From QHBQ01 sp038230695 (lineage in GTDB: Bacteria > Chloroflexota > Chloroflexia > QHBQ01): 19,541 nucleotides of DNA. The notes below the pieces were generated by a model. That model had not been told where the DNA came from. It worked only from the letters and a program-made list of their open reading frames with translations, and did not search any database. The stretch lies in contig JBBRMT010000070.1 of assembly GCA_038230695.1 (NCBI GenBank), positions 1 through 19,541 on the forward strand. The letters run 5' to 3'. Shown piece by piece: positions 1 to 6,583 of this stretch (its first letter is position 1; the number at the start of each line of letters is the position of its first letter). A program made the position numbers and the translations under genes.

Positions 1-576
1 GAGCTTTGCGCCCCCGCCGCTACCTTCCTCCTCGGCTTCGGTTAGCTCAATATCGAAGGCCGAGTTGCGGGCCAGCTTGCCCGCGCCCATCTTGCGCTGC
101 TGCTCGTCCTGCTCTTCTAGCGCCGCTTCGACCACGCTGGCGCTAAAGGCGATGCGCTGCCCGTCGGGCGACCAGCGGAAGTCGTTCACCCCGCCGCGCA
201 CAAAGGTAAGCTGGCGGGCCTCCCCACCGTTCAGGTCGAGCAACCAGATTTGCGGCTTGCCGCCACCCGCTGCCTCCTCGCGATCCCCGCTTGCCCCTCG
301 GTCTGAAATAAAGGCCAGGCGTTTGCCATCCGGCGACCACTGGGGGTTGCCATCGCTCTTTGGCCCGGCAGTAAGGCGGCGCGGCTGGGGTTCGCCCTCC
401 AGATCGAGCAGCCAGATGCTGGAGCGATAGCGATTTTCGGCCCGATCCACCGCTGTCAGCACGAAGGCGGCGCTTTTGCCGTCCGGCGCGATGCGTGGGT
501 CACGCACGAAGCGGAAGCGATAGAGGTCGTGGCTGGTAATGCGACGCTTGGCGGAAGTATTGGCGGGGTTAGTCAT
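1..576 (-). CDS. S9-family peptidase (prolyl oligopeptidase-like), N-terminal part, truncated by window edge
   Basis: The frame is open from an ATG at 574-576 to the left edge, giving 192 codons without a stop. AAGGAG at 588-593 lies 11 nt upstream and supports the start. The N-terminus reads DLYRFRFVRDPRIAPDGKSA, which matches the opening of S9C-type acyl-aminoacyl peptidases. It is followed by repeated propeller blades of the WSPDGK..AF type, at about residues 75 and 125. This is the TolB/WD40-like beta-propeller that gates access to the active site in S9 enzymes. The catalytic alpha/beta-hydrolase domain (Ser-Asp-His) would lie beyond the window, so peptidase activity is inferred from the N-terminus alone. 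A TolB-like propeller protein without a hydrolase domain is the alternative. No signal peptide is visible, so it is probably cytoplasmic. It has its own predicted promoter and need not be cotranscribed with the phosphatase gene. Confidence 0.85.
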   Translation of the reverse strand, partial: MTNPANTSAKRRITSHDLYRFRFVRDPRIAPDGKSAAFVLTAVDRAENRYRSSIWLLDLEGEPQPRRLTAGPKSDGNPQWSPDGKRLAFISDRGASGDREEAAGGGKPQIWLLDLNGGEARQLTFVRGGVNDFRWSPDGQRIAFSASVVEAALEEQDEQQRKMGAGKLARNSAFDIELTEAEEEGSGGGAKL

Positions 577-645
577 GCTCAATATTTCTCCTTGAATGTG
601 ATTAGACAGCTATCTAAATGGTATGCAAGGCGTTAGGTTAGGGAT

Positions 646-674
646 ATTATACACGGCTTGACTGATTTAGGCAA
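646..674 (-). promoter_or_regulatory. Sigma70-type promoter of the S9 peptidase gene
   Basis: On the minus strand TTGCCT (669-674) is followed after exactly 17 nt by TATAAT (646-651). The -10 is a perfect match to consensus and the -35 matches in the main TTG. The predicted start is near 639, giving a leader of about 60 nt before the ATG at 576. Confidence 0.6.
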
Positions 675-704
675 ATACTACTTAATTGGCATAATCAAGG
701 ACGC

Positions 705-1631
705 TTAACTGTTTTGCGCCGCCATCTCGATCAATATGCCATCACGCAGATTGCGAAGCGAGACCACCAGTTCGCGGGCGGCCAGCGCGTCGGCGATTGC
801 CAGCCCAATCAGCCCGCCGCTAACGATAATATCGGCGCGGTCGGGGCTGAGGCCCGGCACCTGCTTGCGTTCCTGCTCGTCTAGTGCGGCCAGCCTTTGA
901 ATTGCCGCTCGCAGGTGGCTTATGGCAAGGGGGTAGAGGTGCAATTTACTGGCATCGCCCCACTGGTGGGCATTGTCCACTGCGCCGAGGTTGGTCATGG
1001 TGCCGCCGCTGCCCACCAGGGTCGCGTTGCGTGCCTGTGCCAAAAAGCTGACCTGGGCGTGGATGGTTGTGGTAATGTAATCGCTTATTGGTTGCATCTC
1101 CGCTGCGTTCAGTTGCGAACTGGCGTTGGGGAAGCGCCGCGTGATGTTGCTTGCGCCAATTGGCACGCTGATGCGCTGTTCAGGCTGCTCCCGCCCGTAG
1201 ATTATCTCGGTGCTGCCGCCGCCGATGTTGAAGACGAACAGTGGCATATCGCGTGCGGCAAAATCGCGGCTGATCGCTACATAGACCAGCCGCGCTTCCT
1301 CATTGCCACTAATCACCTCTAGTTCCAGCCCGCAGGCTTGGCGCACCGCTGTTTGCAAGTCGCCGAAGTTGCTGGCCTCGCGGGCGAACTCGGTGGCAAC
1401 TGCGCGGATGCCTGCAACCTCGTACTCGTGGGCGCGGGCCACAAAGCGACCCAGTGCGGCAACCATCTGGCTGATAGCGGCGGGGGGGATTACGCCGCCG
1501 CGCATTGTCATACCCACCTGCGTCGCTACCGCATCGCTGGCAAGCGTGACGATCTCGCCATCCAAACCGACTTCAGCGATGGTCATCTTGGTCGAGTTCG
1601 TGCCTGCGTCAATTGCCGCGTATCGAGTCAT
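705..1631 (-). CDS. Ppx/GppA-type exopolyphosphatase / pppGpp phosphatase family protein
   Basis: The 308-residue protein has the ASKHA (actin-like) fold signatures of the Ppx/GppA family. Phosphate loop 1 is AIDAGTNSTK at residues 6-15. The ATEFAREASN stretch at 79-88 corresponds to the usual TSALREA.N motif. SGNEEARL at 108-115 carries the glutamate region that is catalytic in characterised Ppx enzymes. Phosphate loop 2 is NIGGGSTEI at 135-143. At about 300 residues it is the short two-domain form, without the C-terminal HD-like and helical domains of E. coli Ppx. Family members hydrolyse polyphosphate or convert pppGpp to ppGpp; sequence alone does not separate these. The start is supported by CCGGAGG at 1637-1643, 5 nt before the ATG. 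The upstream intergenic region holds a heptamer repeat directly before that ribosome-binding site. It is likely cytosolic. Confidence 0.9.
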   Translation of the reverse strand: MTRYAAIDAGTNSTKMTIAEVGLDGEIVTLASDAVATQVGMTMRGGVIPPAAISQMVAALGRFVARAHEYEVAGIRAVATEFAREASNFGDLQTAVRQACGLELEVISGNEEARLVYVAISRDFAARDMPLFVFNIGGGSTEIIYGREQPEQRISVPIGASNITRRFPNASSQLNAAEMQPISDYITTTIHAQVSFLAQARNATLVGSGGTMTNLGAVDNAHQWGDASKLHLYPLAISHLRAAIQRLAALDEQERKQVPGLSPDRADIIVSGGLIGLAIADALAARELVVSLRNLRDGILIEMAAQNS

Positions 1632-1650
1632 GCGGGCCTCCGGTTCTGAA

Positions 1651-1678
1651 GGTAGAAGGTGGAAGGTAGAAGGTAAAA
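1651..1678 (-). repeat. Tandem heptamer repeat, four units (GGTAGAA family)
   Basis: Four consecutive 7-bp units on the plus strand read GGTAGAA, GGTGGAA, GGTAGAA, GGTAAAA. On the coding strand of the phosphatase gene the array ends 7 nt before its CCGGAGG ribosome-binding site. Confidence 0.85.
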
Positions 1679-1702
1679 TATATGCAATTTGGCAGTGAAC
1701 TC

Positions 1703-1719
1703 CCCTCCCGCCGGGAGGG
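1703..1719. repeat. CCCTCCC/GGGAGGG hairpin element
   Basis: A perfect 7-bp inverted repeat with a 3-nt loop, CCCTCCC gcc GGGAGGG, lies between the glycosylase and phosphatase genes. There is no T-tract on either side, so it is not a canonical terminator. A close relative with a CCTCCCCC stem sits at 14011-14029 and shares the downstream ctg.gg.tgg flank, so the two look like copies of one dispersed element. Confidence 0.65.
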
Positions 1720-1738
1720 TCTGAGGATGGGTCCGTTC

Positions 1739-3004
1739 CTAGTCGCCCATTGCCGCTACCCGCTGGCTAATCTGCTCGGCTAGTATAGCAGGGACGCTGA
1801 CAGTTATGTGCAGATGGGTAGCGGCGTTGAAGCGCATGAAGCGATGCAACGCTTCGGCCAGTGCGTCCACAAATGGCTCGTCGTTCGCCAGATATTCGTG
1901 GGCTGGCTCCAGCATCAGCGAGTGGATCAGTAGCCGCTTGCCTTTACGCTCGGCCTTCGCATCCATTCTACCTACAAGTTGCGTGCCATAAAGGATAGGC
2001 AGCACGTAGTAGCCCCAGCGCCGCTTGGCTGCTGGAGTGTACACCTCCCATATGTACTCGAAGTCGAATAGTTCCTGGATGCGCCCCCGCTCCCACATCA
2101 GGCTGTCGAGTGGGGCGATGAAGCTCACCCCCGGCGACGCATCGTCGGTCATGGCCGCCACTTGCTCAAGCAAGGGCAGATCTTTGGTCAGCAGGTAGTA
2201 ATCGTCCTTAAGCCCCGCGATGCTGATGCGGCTGAAGGTGGTGAAATCCTGCAGCTCTTGCAACAGGGTTTGGCGCTGTTTGGCGCTGGGCGCGTCCCCG
2301 TTATAGAAGAACTTGAAGCGGGCCGACCACTGCGCCGATGTTGCCAGATTCAGCACCTTGAGCGTGCGTACCGCCCAGAACCGCATGGCTTCGTCGGGCG
2401 TAACCGGACGAGTGTCCACCCAGGCGGGCAGAGCTCGTTCGCTCAGGTCGTAGTAGCGCACCGCGCTGCGACGGTAGGCGGTGATAATGCGATTGTGATA
2501 CCACAGGTGCCACAACGCTTTAGTTACATCCTTGACCTCGCTCCAGCCGCCCTTGACGATTGGGCGGTTCTCGAAGTCGCGGCTGCTTAGTGGCCCGCGC
2601 CGCTCGATCTCCGCGAGGGTGAAGGCCAGCAAGGCCGCCGCTTCGGGGTCGTGCGCCCAGCTATCCTCAGCCAGTTCGCGCCCTGGCTGGCGCAGAAGCC
2701 GATAATCGGCCAGCGGCTGGACATAGAGCGGGTAGAGGCTCTCGAACAGTTGCCGCGCCTCGCCATACAGCCAGTGTTCGAGGTGTTCAGGGCGATAGCC
2801 CGGCACACGGCTGAACAGGATCAGGTCATGGTTGCGGGCCACCACGCTGATCGTGTCCACCTGCACAATGGCAAGCGCCTGCGCTGCCCGCAGCGTGGCG
2901 GCCAACGGGTCGTAATCGGGCGGCAGCGGTAGGTTGTAGGGCGCAGGCCACAATCCCTGCCTCGCCAGCAGGAACCGTCGCGCCGTCTCACGGCTAATCT
3001 CCAT
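1739..3004 (-). CDS. Winged helix DNA-binding protein, YcaQ/AlkX-like DNA glycosylase family (HTH_42)
   Basis: At 421 residues it matches the usual size of E. coli YcaQ (about 410) and carries the HTH_42 (PF06224) signatures. The diagnostic stretch IVQVDTISVVARNHDLILFS is at residues 46-65, followed by RVPGY. Other family-typical stretches are the TRPVTPDEA region near 200 and FIAPLDSLMWERGR near 300. Members excise bulky or cross-linked alkyl adducts from DNA. Catalysis was mapped to a Q-hydrophobic-Q or Q-hydrophobic-D motif, and here Q48-V49-D50 gives the QxD form that I recall as typical of YcaQ-like rather than AlkZ-like enzymes. The substrate is inferred, not shown. GGGAGAAG immediately precedes the ATG at 3002-3004. 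It is transcribed divergently from the pilus-like genes and has a predicted promoter at 3051-3079. Confidence 0.85.
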   Translation of the reverse strand: MEISRETARRFLLARQGLWPAPYNLPLPPDYDPLAATLRAAQALAIVQVDTISVVARNHDLILFSRVPGYRPEHLEHWLYGEARQLFESLYPLYVQPLADYRLLRQPGRELAEDSWAHDPEAAALLAFTLAEIERRGPLSSRDFENRPIVKGGWSEVKDVTKALWHLWYHNRIITAYRRSAVRYYDLSERALPAWVDTRPVTPDEAMRFWAVRTLKVLNLATSAQWSARFKFFYNGDAPSAKQRQTLLQELQDFTTFSRISIAGLKDDYYLLTKDLPLLEQVAAMTDDASPGVSFIAPLDSLMWERGRIQELFDFEYIWEVYTPAAKRRWGYYVLPILYGTQLVGRMDAKAERKGKRLLIHSLMLEPAHEYLANDEPFVDALAEALHRFMRFNAATHLHITVSVPAILAEQISQRVAAMGD

Positions 3005-3019
3005 CTTCTCCCAATCACC

Positions 3020-3032
3020 TTGATTAGATCAA
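3020..3032. promoter_or_regulatory. Inverted repeat TTGAT-tag-ATCAA, candidate operator
   Basis: A perfect 5-bp inverted repeat with a 3-nt spacer lies in the glycosylase leader, between its predicted promoter and its start codon. The position suits a repressor site, but no regulator is encoded nearby, so this is speculative. Confidence 0.3.
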
Positions 3033-3050
3033 ACCCCAGCGGGTCGCTGG

Positions 3051-3079
3051 ATTATAATAGCTCCCCGCCGATCGCGCAA
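3051..3079 (-). promoter_or_regulatory. Putative promoter of the glycosylase gene
   Basis: On the minus strand TTGCGC (3074-3079), a 17-nt spacer, then TATAAT (3051-3056). The sequence ATTATAAT here is self-complementary, so the -10 could be read either way. A suitable -35 is seen only on the minus strand. Confidence 0.5.
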
Positions 3080-3092
3080 GTTGCGAACTTGC
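3076..3092. promoter_or_regulatory. Inverted repeat GCAAGTT-gcg-AACTTGC, candidate operator
   Basis: A perfect 7-bp inverted repeat with a 3-nt spacer. It overlaps the predicted -35 of the minus-strand glycosylase promoter and lies 24 nt upstream of the predicted -35 of the pilus-like operon. A dimeric regulator bound here could affect both directions. No direct evidence identifies it. Confidence 0.4.
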
Positions 3093-3115
3093 AAGCTAAT
3101 ATGACTAATTTCCTA

Positions 3116-3145
3116 TTTACAGGCTGCTCAATGGCGTGTTATTAT
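3116..3145 (+). promoter_or_regulatory. Putative promoter of the TadE/TadG-like operon
   Basis: TTTACA (3116-3121) and TATTAT (3140-3145) are separated by 18 nt, and each hexamer differs from consensus at one position. Transcription would begin near 3152, giving a leader of about 77 nt before the ATG at 3229. Confidence 0.5.
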
Positions 3146-3228
3146 GATTGCGGCGCAAGTCTCATCTACGCCAGCCCCTTTCGATCGGCAATTGAGCGAC
3201 ATTATCGCCCACTGAGGAGTGTTTAGCC

Positions 3229-3837
3229 ATGAGTAGCAACGTAGAGAATAAGGAGCGGCGGCCTGCCCCCGCCCTGCTGAGGAGCAGACAACGCGGCCAG
3301 GGTCTGGTGGAAATGGCGCTGGTGTTGCCCTTCCTGTTGGTGCTGACCCTCGGCATCGTGGATGTCGGCGTGCTGATCAGCGACCGCTACAACATTCTCT
3401 ACTCCACCCGCGAGGCCGCCCGTGTTGGTGCGGCCAATGCCTGCTTCTACGACGATAGCAGCATCGTGCAGCGAGTTGCCTCAGTGCTACGCAACAAACC
3501 AGTCTCCGACATTGGCCCAATCTACGTATATAAAGCCGATATCAATGGCAATATGGGTTCTTTCTTTCAGGAATACATCATCACCGGCACATTCCCCGGC
3601 TTCGGCTACCGTACTGTGAGCGGCAGTAACTGGCCTTATACTATACGCCATAACAACCCCGACTACCTCGGCCTCAAACCGGCCGACTGGTTGGGAGTGA
3701 AGGTAACATCTACCCACCACCCGATTACGCTGATCGGCCAGGGATTCTGGGGCGCAGCATTTAGCGTCACCGAAAAGACCATCATGAGGATCGAACCGCC
3801 AGAGAAGGCCGACGGCACCACCGATTGTCAGGGATAA
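3229..3837 (+). CDS. TadE-like pilus assembly protein (first copy)
   Basis: The 202-residue protein has a short basic N-terminus, then RGQGLVEMALVLPFLLVLTL and a single hydrophobic helix at about residues 26-50. The helix is followed by the conserved REAAR segment at 61-65. This is the TadE-like arrangement (PF07811): a prepilin-peptidase-type G-x-x-E region (Gly25, Glu28) and one membrane helix with the rest outside the membrane. TadE-like pseudopilins act with the Tad/Flp secretion-pilus machinery, but the ATPase, platform and secretin genes are not in this window. The start is supported by GAGGAG 10-15 nt upstream. It is the first of three consecutive TadE/TadG-like genes; the next begins about 40 nt downstream. 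The soluble domain from residue 70 matches nothing I recognise. Confidence 0.85.
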   Translation: MSSNVENKERRPAPALLRSRQRGQGLVEMALVLPFLLVLTLGIVDVGVLISDRYNILYSTREAARVGAANACFYDDSSIVQRVASVLRNKPVSDIGPIYVYKADINGNMGSFFQEYIITGTFPGFGYRTVSGSNWPYTIRHNNPDYLGLKPADWLGVKVTSTHHPITLIGQGFWGAAFSVTEKTIMRIEPPEKADGTTDCQG

Positions 3838-3880
3838 TATCGAGGGCCGCAATAGCGCCTTCAGATTGTGAGTGATAGCG

Positions 3881-4564
3881 ATGAATACCCCGCTAACCAA
3901 CCGAGAACGACCGAAAGCTAGCCCCTACGCCACGCGGCGCAAGGGCCAGGGCATCGTCGAGTTTGCCCTTGTCTTCCCCATCCTGATTGTCACCATCCTG
4001 GCGATGGTCGAGTTCGGGATGTACCTCAAGGACAGCCTGGGGCTGCATTACGCCACTCTTAATGCATCGCGCACCGTCGCCGCCGAAGGCACTACCACAA
4101 CTGACGATAGCAGGGCATTGCTAACCATCTCCAACACTGGCCTGATCGGATTGAATCTCAGCGCGGTTTCCTACATCGAAGTGTACAAGGCAACCAGCCT
4201 CACCAGCGATTGCCCAGCGGGGACAAGTTGCACTCCCGGAGATCCGAGCAGCTATGTATCCCCTGCTCCTCAAAGTATGCTTTACTCGTGGCAGTATAGC
4301 CCTACCCTGCATACCAACATCTGGGAACTTGACACTAGCCATGGCGGTCTAAATAACTGGCCACCCGGAGTCCGCAACGATGTCCGCCCTACCGACGTGG
4401 CTGGGGTGTTCGTCAAGTATCGCCACTACTGGGTAGACCCGTTTCTGCATGACCTCAACGGCGGAGGCATAGAGATGCCGATCCGCAGCATCATGTCTAT
4501 TGAACCGGCCTGCTACAGCGACGATGCGGCGTTCTGCCAATCGCAGCATGGTGGAGGAGGCTGA
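3881..4564 (+). CDS. TadE-like pilus assembly protein (second copy)
   Basis: Starting at ATG 3881 gives 227 residues; a GTG at 3872 would add three. I prefer the ATG, though neither start has a strong Shine-Dalgarno sequence. The N-terminus has RRKGQGIVEFALVFPILIVT with conserved Gly24 and Glu27 (ATG numbering), then one membrane helix to about residue 48 and ASRTVAAEG in the place of the usual REAAR segment. This is the TadE-like architecture again. The extracytoplasmic part is different in sequence from the first copy. It contains two Cys near residues 110-115 and two near the C-terminus, which could form disulfides outside the membrane. The pairing with the preceding gene resembles TadE/TadF-like pseudopilin pairs. 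The gene ends with a Gly-rich tail. Confidence 0.85.
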   Translation: MNTPLTNRERPKASPYATRRKGQGIVEFALVFPILIVTILAMVEFGMYLKDSLGLHYATLNASRTVAAEGTTTTDDSRALLTISNTGLIGLNLSAVSYIEVYKATSLTSDCPAGTSCTPGDPSSYVSPAPQSMLYSWQYSPTLHTNIWELDTSHGGLNNWPPGVRNDVRPTDVAGVFVKYRHYWVDPFLHDLNGGGIEMPIRSIMSIEPACYSDDAAFCQSQHGGGG

Positions 4565-4613
4565 ACCGACCATTGTTCCATAGGGACGAACCCATGGTTC
4601 GCGCCCAACGGTT
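4564..4613 (+). other. Intercistronic stem-loop between TadE-like and TadG-like genes
   Basis: CGAAC (4587-4591) pairs with GTTCG (4597-4601), extended by GGG/CCC, and an outer AACCG/CGGTT pair may close a larger structure. There is no T-tract, so an mRNA processing or stability hairpin is more likely than a terminator. The structure is predicted by eye only. Confidence 0.3.
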
Positions 4614-4667
4614 AGACCCATCTTCAATCACAACCAGAGTATCGCGATTAGCGAAGGAGTAGTAGCG

Positions 4668-6440
4668 ATGGAAGAAACAACCTACAAGCGGCCCGCAGGT
4701 GGGCAACGCGCCCCGATCAGCGCAACGCTGCTGCGCCACCGCCGCGGCGGTCAGGCGATCGTCATCCTCGCCATATTCATGATGTTCCTACTCGGCCTGG
4801 CGGGTATAGTATACGACCTGGGCTTTGCTCGCCACGAGGTATCACGGGCGCAACGCGCCGCCGATGCCGCCGCGCTGGCCGGAGTGGTGTTCATGCCGGA
4901 GCATTTCGACTTCTACTCCAACCAGGCTAATGCCAAGGAAGCCGCGTGGGAGACCGCCGAGCGACAGGGCTATATCCGCGCCCATGTGACCCCCGCAAAG
5001 GTGCCATCGAAGGGTTCGCAATTGGAGGTGGATATTACCAGCGTCTATACCGCCGCCTTCATGGGCATCTTCGGCTTCAGCACCCTGCCGATCAAGGTTT
5101 CAGCCATCGCCGAGTACAACACTCCCCTCGTGATGGGCGCTCCTGAGCCTTACCTGGGGGTTGGCAGCGCGCTGGCGGTGCAGCGCAGCGGCGATGCCTC
5201 GATGCGGATGCAGGGCTTCTGGCTCAGTATCCACTCACCCGGCACGCCCAAGGAGAACGGCGACCCCTTCATGGTCAAGTGGGATGGATCCTCTGGTGGC
5301 GGCTATCCCTGCTGCAATGCGCAGTACCAGCCCGACCACGACACCCAGGGTTACAACTACGGCCTCTACGTCCCTGACGGCGCTACTGCCAACCTGCAAA
5401 TCTATGACGCTGCCTACCAACCCAAGCCCGGCATCCCTGGTGGTGGCGGGAATACTAGTGGGGGCCAAAACCCACACTTCGATCAGGCTCATCCCTGCGC
5501 TGCCTACAATTCCCTGCCTAGTGCCTGCAGCTCGGGTAACGTGCAAGATTACAACCGTGCTAGCCAGCAGTGGTGTGCCGTCAATAATGTGGAAACCGGC
5601 GACAATCAGCCTGGCGCCCCGCTCGGCCAGTGCGACCCCCAGGCAATAGGCGCTACCGCTGTCTACACTGTCTACCTTCCCGATGATACTCCCTACTACT
5701 TTGAGGACGATCAAGTGGCGAATGTTAACGGCGTATCCGGCAGATGGGTAGTGCCGCCCAGCCATCTGCCCGACCCCACCAACAGCGAGGACATCAATAC
5801 TAACACCTATAGCCAGACCTGGACCAACTTCAATCGCGCCTCCAATCCCGCTGGCTACCAGATATCCCCGTACAATGGTAACCACCAGTGGCGCTTGCAG
5901 GTCGGAGTTCCACTAGACAACGACCCCAGCCAGAACGGAGTGAGGGCGCAGAACAATTACGCCATCCGCTTGAAGACCAACTACGCCAACGTGCAGGTTT
6001 ATGCCATCCAGCGTCTGCCAGTGCTAGCCACCATCCCTCAAGGTCAAAGCACTTTCTACCTTGCCAACGTGCCGGTCGAGGATGCGGGCAAGACCCTGGT
6101 GGTCAGCCTGTTCGACCCCGGCGATGCCAACGGCAACAACTCGATGCAGTTGCTAGGTCCGCCGAGCGATGCTCCAGTCTTCTTCAATTCCTACGTCCAC
6201 GACAACCGTGTTCCACCTCGCCCCGATGTTGTGGTGCTGAATACGGATAGGCTCGACACTACCCGCCCCGCGCATGACACCAACGACAAGTGGATTGATA
6301 TAATCTACAAGATCCCTACCGCTTTCCCTGGCGGCTACTTCAAGGTGCAATACAACTTCGGATCCCAGACTCAGGACCGCACCGCCTGGCGCATCAGCAT
6401 TCGCGGCAACCCCGTCCACATCGTGCTGGGCGGCAGCTAA
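4668..6440 (+). CDS. TadG-like (Tad_N domain) secreted or membrane-anchored protein
   Basis: The 590-residue protein starts at an ATG preceded by GAAGGAG. A basic N-terminus leads into RRGGQAIVILAIFMMFLLGL and one membrane helix at about residues 30-50. This is followed by SRAQRAADAAALAG at 59-72, the hallmark of the Tad_N (PF13400) domain of TadG-like proteins. The position equivalent to the pseudopilin glutamate is Ala30. The remaining 500 residues would be extracytoplasmic. They are rich in Asn, Gly, Pro, Tyr and aromatic residues, include an adjacent Cys pair near 215, and resemble a beta-rich surface protein rather than an enzyme. I recognise no catalytic motif. It is the last gene before the strong terminator at 6483-6539 and is probably cotranscribed with the two TadE-like genes. 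In characterised systems TadG takes part in Flp pilus assembly; that role here is inferred. Confidence 0.8.
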   Translation: MEETTYKRPAGGQRAPISATLLRHRRGGQAIVILAIFMMFLLGLAGIVYDLGFARHEVSRAQRAADAAALAGVVFMPEHFDFYSNQANAKEAAWETAERQGYIRAHVTPAKVPSKGSQLEVDITSVYTAAFMGIFGFSTLPIKVSAIAEYNTPLVMGAPEPYLGVGSALAVQRSGDASMRMQGFWLSIHSPGTPKENGDPFMVKWDGSSGGGYPCCNAQYQPDHDTQGYNYGLYVPDGATANLQIYDAAYQPKPGIPGGGGNTSGGQNPHFDQAHPCAAYNSLPSACSSGNVQDYNRASQQWCAVNNVETGDNQPGAPLGQCDPQAIGATAVYTVYLPDDTPYYFEDDQVANVNGVSGRWVVPPSHLPDPTNSEDINTNTYSQTWTNFNRASNPAGYQISPYNGNHQWRLQVGVPLDNDPSQNGVRAQNNYAIRLKTNYANVQVYAIQRLPVLATIPQGQSTFYLANVPVEDAGKTLVVSLFDPGDANGNNSMQLLGPPSDAPVFFNSYVHDNRVPPRPDVVVLNTDRLDTTRPAHDTNDKWIDIIYKIPTAFPGGYFKVQYNFGSQTQDRTAWRISIRGNPVHIVLGGS

Positions 6441-6482
6441 CCGTTCATTCTGGCGCGGGTTGAATACACCTGCACCGCGGGT

Positions 6483-6539
6483 GGGGGACGAGAGCAAGCT
6501 ATACGCTGGCAGCGGCGCTCCCGTCCCCCGCCCCTTTTT
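6483..6539 (+). terminator. Intrinsic terminator after the TadG-like gene
   Basis: GGGGGACG (6483-6490) pairs with CGTCCCCC (6522-6529), extended inward by GAGC/GCTC, and is followed by CCCC and TTTTT (6535-6539). The loop is about 20 nt. It closes the TadE/TadG-like transcript 45 nt before the next start codon, so the large downstream gene would rely on read-through or a promoter I could not identify. Confidence 0.75.
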
Positions 6540-6583
6540 ATCAATTTCACCTGCTACATAGTATCTAGCTAAGGAGAGAGGCA

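Noticed and set aside
1703..1719. Intrinsic terminator of the glycosylase gene
   Set aside because: A good stem but no T-tract on either strand; treated as a dispersed hairpin element.
3053..3058. Plus-strand -10 box TATAAT for the pilus-like operon
   Set aside because: No acceptable -35 at 16-18 nt upstream; the minus-strand reading and the 3116-3145 promoter fit better.
5235..5885. 216-codon minus-strand frame inside the TadG-like gene
   Set aside because: Low-complexity Val/Gly-rich translation typical of a shadow frame.
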